Shown in pieces: positions 54,531 to 57,324 of a stretch of 57,324 nt of DNA. Made by a program: the position numbers and the translations under genes. The notes beneath the pieces are model-generated. The model was given only the letters and a program-made list of their open reading frames with translations. It was not told the origin of the DNA and did not search any database. Positions within the stretch are counted from its first letter, which is position 1. Every line of letters starts with the position of its first letter. This DNA is from an uncultured Porphyromonadaceae bacterium (GTDB lineage Bacteria; Bacteroidota; Bacteroidia; Bacteroidales; Muribaculaceae), in the NCBI GenBank assembly GCA_900547825.1, contig URII01000010.1:1-57324 (forward strand), read 5' to 3'.

Positions 54531-55958
54531 TTATTTCCTTAAGTTGCGCAGCTCGGCCAGCTCCGGCATACGGAATATGAACGCGCCGCCTATGTATATG
54601 ATGGCGCCTGCCGTCACCGAGCATATCAGCGACAATATCCCGTCACCCATAAAATGCGCCGTACACCGAGCCCCGGCATACATCGCCCCACTGAGCAGCA
54701 GGGTGGGGGTGAGGTCATGTAGCTGCCTGAGGATACTCATTTGCAGGAACTTCCCGGTATAATAAGTGTTCCATATCAATGCAAGCAATGACGTGCACAC
54801 ACTCCCCCAGCACATAGCCTCCAGCCCTAAAGGCACGGTTATGCACAGCATCGCCACCCCCGTTATCTTTTTTATTACCTCAAGTCGGAAAAACAGATCG
54901 CTGCGCCCCTTCACTATAAGATAATTGAGGTTTATGGCGTGTATGGGAAACCACATTCTTGAAAAGGCCATGATAGATAGCAGGGTGGCCGCATATATCC
55001 ATACTTTTGTATATAATACATTGATGAGCGGATACGCAACGGCTCCCACACCTAAACATAGGGGAAATATTATAAAAGCTGATATGCGTAATGTCCGTCG
55101 GTAACCGTTTTTCAGCGCCTCATCATCATTCTGTAGCTTGCATAAAGTCGGATAGGTTACTGACTGAAGTATCGATGTGGGAAGCGATGAGGTCATTGAG
55201 GTGAGTGAGGAAGCCCGATTGTAGAATGCTAAGTCCGACGCCTTGTAAACCTTGCCGATTACCACCGAATATATATTTGAATATACAGTATCTAACACCG
55301 ACGACGCCAAAAGCTTGGAGCCGAATCCAAAAAACTCCCGGAAACTCTTCCGTGAAAAAATAAAAGAGGGACGCCATGCAACCTTATACCACACACTTAC
55401 AGTAGTTACAGCAGTCATCATTAATCCTTGCGCAACCAGGGCCCATACCTCAAATCCAAGATAAGCCAGTATTACGCCGGTTATTCCTGACAAAACCACT
55501 CCGAGCAGATTGAATTTTGTCAATGCCTTGAAATCCATCTCAGCCTGCAACAGCGTGCGGTGCACTCCTGCCAGCGATCCTATTATAAGGTTGAGCGATG
55601 TTACACGCAGAATTGCGCAAAGCTGCGGCATATCATAGAATTTTGCCACAAGCGGTGCACCGAAAAACAGGATTATATAACATGCCGCCGAGATGATGAC
55701 ATTGAACCAGTACACTGTCGAGCAGTCGGCCTGCGTCCGGTCCGTTTTGCGTATAAGAGCCGTGGAGAACCCCGAGTCGATAAACACATTCGCTATGGCG
55801 GTGAACACCGTCAGCATGGCCACCAGTCCGAACTGGTCAGGCATGATCAGGCGTGCAAGCACCACCGATATCACAAAATATATCGCCTGCTTGCCCCCCT
55901 GTTCGGCAACACGCCATAGCACACTGCTCACAGCCTTATGTTTCAGAGTTTCAGCCAT
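54531..55958 (-). CDS. Wzx-type polysaccharide flippase (MOP superfamily)
   Basis: 475 aa with about 12-14 hydrophobic helices. It begins LKHKAVSSVLWRVAEQGGKQ, with VVLARLIMPDQFGLVAMLTV and IDSGFSTALIRKTDRTQADC, the signature of the WzxC-like branch. It flips undecaprenyl-linked repeats to the periplasm, where the Wzy-like protein (36358-37566) would act. It lies 18 nt after the aminotransferase gene. Confidence 0.92.
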   Translation of the reverse strand: MAETLKHKAVSSVLWRVAEQGGKQAIYFVISVVLARLIMPDQFGLVAMLTVFTAIANVFIDSGFSTALIRKTDRTQADCSTVYWFNVIISAACYIILFFGAPLVAKFYDMPQLCAILRVTSLNLIIGSLAGVHRTLLQAEMDFKALTKFNLLGVVLSGITGVILAYLGFEVWALVAQGLMMTAVTTVSVWYKVAWRPSFIFSRKSFREFFGFGSKLLASSVLDTVYSNIYSVVIGKVYKASDLAFYNRASSLTSMTSSLPTSILQSVTYPTLCKLQNDDEALKNGYRRTLRISAFIIFPLCLGVGAVAYPLINVLYTKVWIYAATLLSIMAFSRMWFPIHAINLNYLIVKGRSDLFFRLEVIKKITGVAMLCITVPLGLEAMCWGSVCTSLLALIWNTYYTGKFLQMSILRQLHDLTPTLLLSGAMYAGARCTAHFMGDGILSLICSVTAGAIIYIGGAFIFRMPELAELRNLRK

Positions 55959-55967
55959 TAAATGTAA

Positions 55968-57074
55968 TCAGATAATTGTACGCGATGCAATCCGTGACGT
56001 TACAGGTTGGAATATAGCCTTTATTACATTGAACACAGGCCCCTCAAGCCATTGTTTGCGGGCAATTTCTATTACCCCGCAAACCAAGAAAATAGCTATG
56101 CTCCAGCCCAACATGTGCAACAACAGCCACGGATTGTCAATCTGGCCCGGCACATCCAGCGTGTCCTGCCATAGCCATTGCCGCATGGCGGCGCAGTTGG
56201 CGTGAATCAGCAATATGCCCAACGTTGTGCCGCCGAATGTATTTACAGCCTTTATATATGGCATTCTCACCGTAAGGAAAGCCATGAAAATAAACACCGC
56301 GCATACCAACATAGTCAGTTTGTTGGCATCGAATATGAAATAATTCCAGGGCAATCTGCAATATCCCATGTCTGATAGCAAAATAAAAGCCCAGGTGGCT
56401 GCAACGGCAGCCACAGCCCCGGTGCGCCACGGAATTTTTACGGAAACCACATCGAACCTCCTTATATAGGCCCCGACGCTGTACATCACAAATGCCCACC
56501 CGAAATAATGCCAGGTGTTCTGGAGCATAAACGTAGCCTCAACCGTAAAGAAAAACAAAAGGACACCCAACAGGTAGTTGAACTCCCGGCGCGTCAGCGC
56601 GTTCAACCCGCGGTTGATAAGCGGACTCAGCAGATACACAAACACATAGCTTGCTATAAAACTTCCCGGAACGCCGAATATCACCGGTATTATTCCGAAC
56701 CAGGAGATTTTGGGAATCTCATATCCACCCCATCCCCATAGACACAATCTGACTATGAGATTGTAGAAAAATATCTGGACAAGAAATTTACCCACCTTTT
56801 CCCATTTCATCCGTCCGGTGATCATGAAATATCCTGATATGATGAAAAATATATTCACCCCGACTTTCCCGCCGAAAGCCATACATTGAACAATGAGAGT
56901 GTTTATAGGATTATTCTGAAAATCAAGCACATCGGCTATCCCTGAATTTACGCAATAGTGATGTACTATTATCATCAACATTGCCACGCATCGCAGCAAT
57001 TCTATGTTCGAAGAGCGGATTTTACCCCCCCCGTTATTTAATGTGCTGTCTATTAGTGGTTTATCTGCTGTCAT
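55968..57074 (-). CDS. Membrane acyltransferase (Acyl_transf_3) with N-terminal G8 tract
   Basis: 368 aa, about ten membrane helices. SNIELLRCVAMLMIIVHHYC (conserved His) and KVGVNIFFIISGYFMITGRM identify the family. Codons 15-17 (G-G-G) are eight G followed by TAA on the coding strand, immediately before the first helix; nine G would stop translation after 17 residues, a near-complete off switch. It is the first biosynthetic gene after the UpxY-like regulator, 32 bases away, so it is the most promoter-proximal of the modifiable genes. Confidence 0.87.
   Translation of the reverse strand: MTADKPLIDSTLNNGGGKIRSSNIELLRCVAMLMIIVHHYCVNSGIADVLDFQNNPINTLIVQCMAFGGKVGVNIFFIISGYFMITGRMKWEKVGKFLVQIFFYNLIVRLCLWGWGGYEIPKISWFGIIPVIFGVPGSFIASYVFVYLLSPLINRGLNALTRREFNYLLGVLLFFFTVEATFMLQNTWHYFGWAFVMYSVGAYIRRFDVVSVKIPWRTGAVAAVAATWAFILLSDMGYCRLPWNYFIFDANKLTMLVCAVFIFMAFLTVRMPYIKAVNTFGGTTLGILLIHANCAAMRQWLWQDTLDVPGQIDNPWLLLHMLGWSIAIFLVCGVIEIARKQWLEGPVFNVIKAIFQPVTSRIASRTII
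57025..57032. repeat. Homopolymer C8 (G8 on coding strand) near acyltransferase start
   Basis: The coding strand reads aac GGG GGG GGt aaa; one added G gives in-frame TAA at codon 18. Confidence 0.95.
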
Positions 57075-57106
57075 ATTCGCTGTCGGATTAATTTGTTATC
57101 TTCCAT

Positions 57107-57324
57107 TCATTCACAATAAATCAGATCGGGACTTACCTCCACGGCGGCCTTCAGCATTCCCGGAAGCTCTACTATGAGGCGGCGCTTGCGCATCCCTTTC
57201 ACCGATAGAAGCCTTCCTGAATAACCGTCAAGCGGCCCACCCACTATCCGGATCTCTTTTCCGTACATGGAGGGAGTAAGCTCGTCAGGCATATAGTATC
57301 GTGGATCGGCGTCCGTATTCACGG
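57107..57324 (-). CDS. UpxY/NusG-like transcription antiterminator, C-terminal fragment
   Basis: Only the last 70 or so residues are in the window; the gene continues past the right edge. YYMPDELTPSMYGKEIRIVG is followed by GPLDGYSGRLLSVKGMRKRR and LIVELPGMLKAAVEVSPDLI, a KOW-type C-terminal domain as in UpxY proteins. These load onto RNA polymerase near the start of Bacteroidales capsule operons and allow transcription through them. Here it heads the minus-strand operon and is followed directly by the acyltransferase, with no UpxZ-like gene between. Confidence 0.8.
   Translation of the reverse strand, partial: VNTDADPRYYMPDELTPSMYGKEIRIVGGPLDGYSGRLLSVKGMRKRRLIVELPGMLKAAVEVSPDLIYCE

Noticed and set aside
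24781..57324. Invertible promoter or recombinase within the polysaccharide operon
   Set aside because: No inverted-repeat-flanked promoter and no tyrosine or serine recombinase gene was found inside the operon; any such element would be to the right of the window.
1..57324. CRISPR arrays, tRNA or rRNA genes, insertion sequences
   Set aside because: No regularly spaced repeats, no cloverleaf-like segments and no transposase frames were seen; reading by eye could miss a single tRNA.

Overview
The window looks like chromosomal DNA of a Bacteroidales bacterium, most likely from the Muribaculaceae or a close relative. I infer this from TAnnTTTG-type promoter elements, secreted proteins ending in type IX secretion (T9SS) style C-terminal domains, a UpxY/NusG-like regulator at the head of a large polysaccharide locus, and protein sequences that read as Bacteroidales for GuaA, ThrS, InfC and GpmI. 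No tRNA, rRNA, CRISPR array, transposase or integrase was seen.

Layout. Positions 1-3519: a membrane LTA-synthase/phosphoethanolamine-transferase-like enzyme and purT, then a terminator. 3528-4642: a small membrane protein on the minus strand and a gene-free stretch with nested inverted repeats. 4643-9953: two large T9SS-type surface proteins, each broken by a single frameshift. 9966-15143: housekeeping genes, with guaA divergent from thrS-infC-rpmI-rplT. 15378-22538: four secreted proteins in one tightly coupled operon; at least three carry a metzincin-like protease fold whose zinc site has been lost, and the last two share a near-identical 0.6 kb 3' end. 22561-24761: gpmI and a DUF695-like gene, bounded by terminators. 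24781-57324: one minus-strand surface polysaccharide (capsule or O-antigen type) operon of about 32.5 kb, with no internal terminator recognised.

The polysaccharide operon reads from a UpxY-like antiterminator at the right edge. It continues through an acyltransferase, a Wzx flippase, a DegT/DnrJ aminotransferase, two ATP-grasp ligases, an epimerase, an ATP-grasp/CapK fusion, ten glycosyltransferases, a Wzy-like polymerase, a hexapeptide acetyltransferase, four further membrane acyltransferases, a HAD-type protein, a nucleotidyltransferase/P-loop kinase fusion, an APH-type kinase and two unrecognised genes. Base composition alternates sharply between AT-rich and more balanced genes, which suggests assembly from several sources. 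The initiating sugar-phosphate transferase and the export machinery are not in the window.

The most interesting signal is a set of pure G/C homopolymers inside polysaccharide genes: four of 8 bases and one of 7. Each is bordered by the same TTA (TTACCCCCCCC, or its complement GGGGGGGGTAA). They lie in three acyltransferases, one glycosyltransferase and exactly at the domain junction of the ATP-grasp/CapK fusion. In three genes a one-base slip puts the adjacent TAA in frame as an immediate stop. This looks like a multi-gene slipped-strand phase-variation system that would diversify the polysaccharide's side groups, rather than (or beyond) the invertible promoters usual in Bacteroidales capsules.
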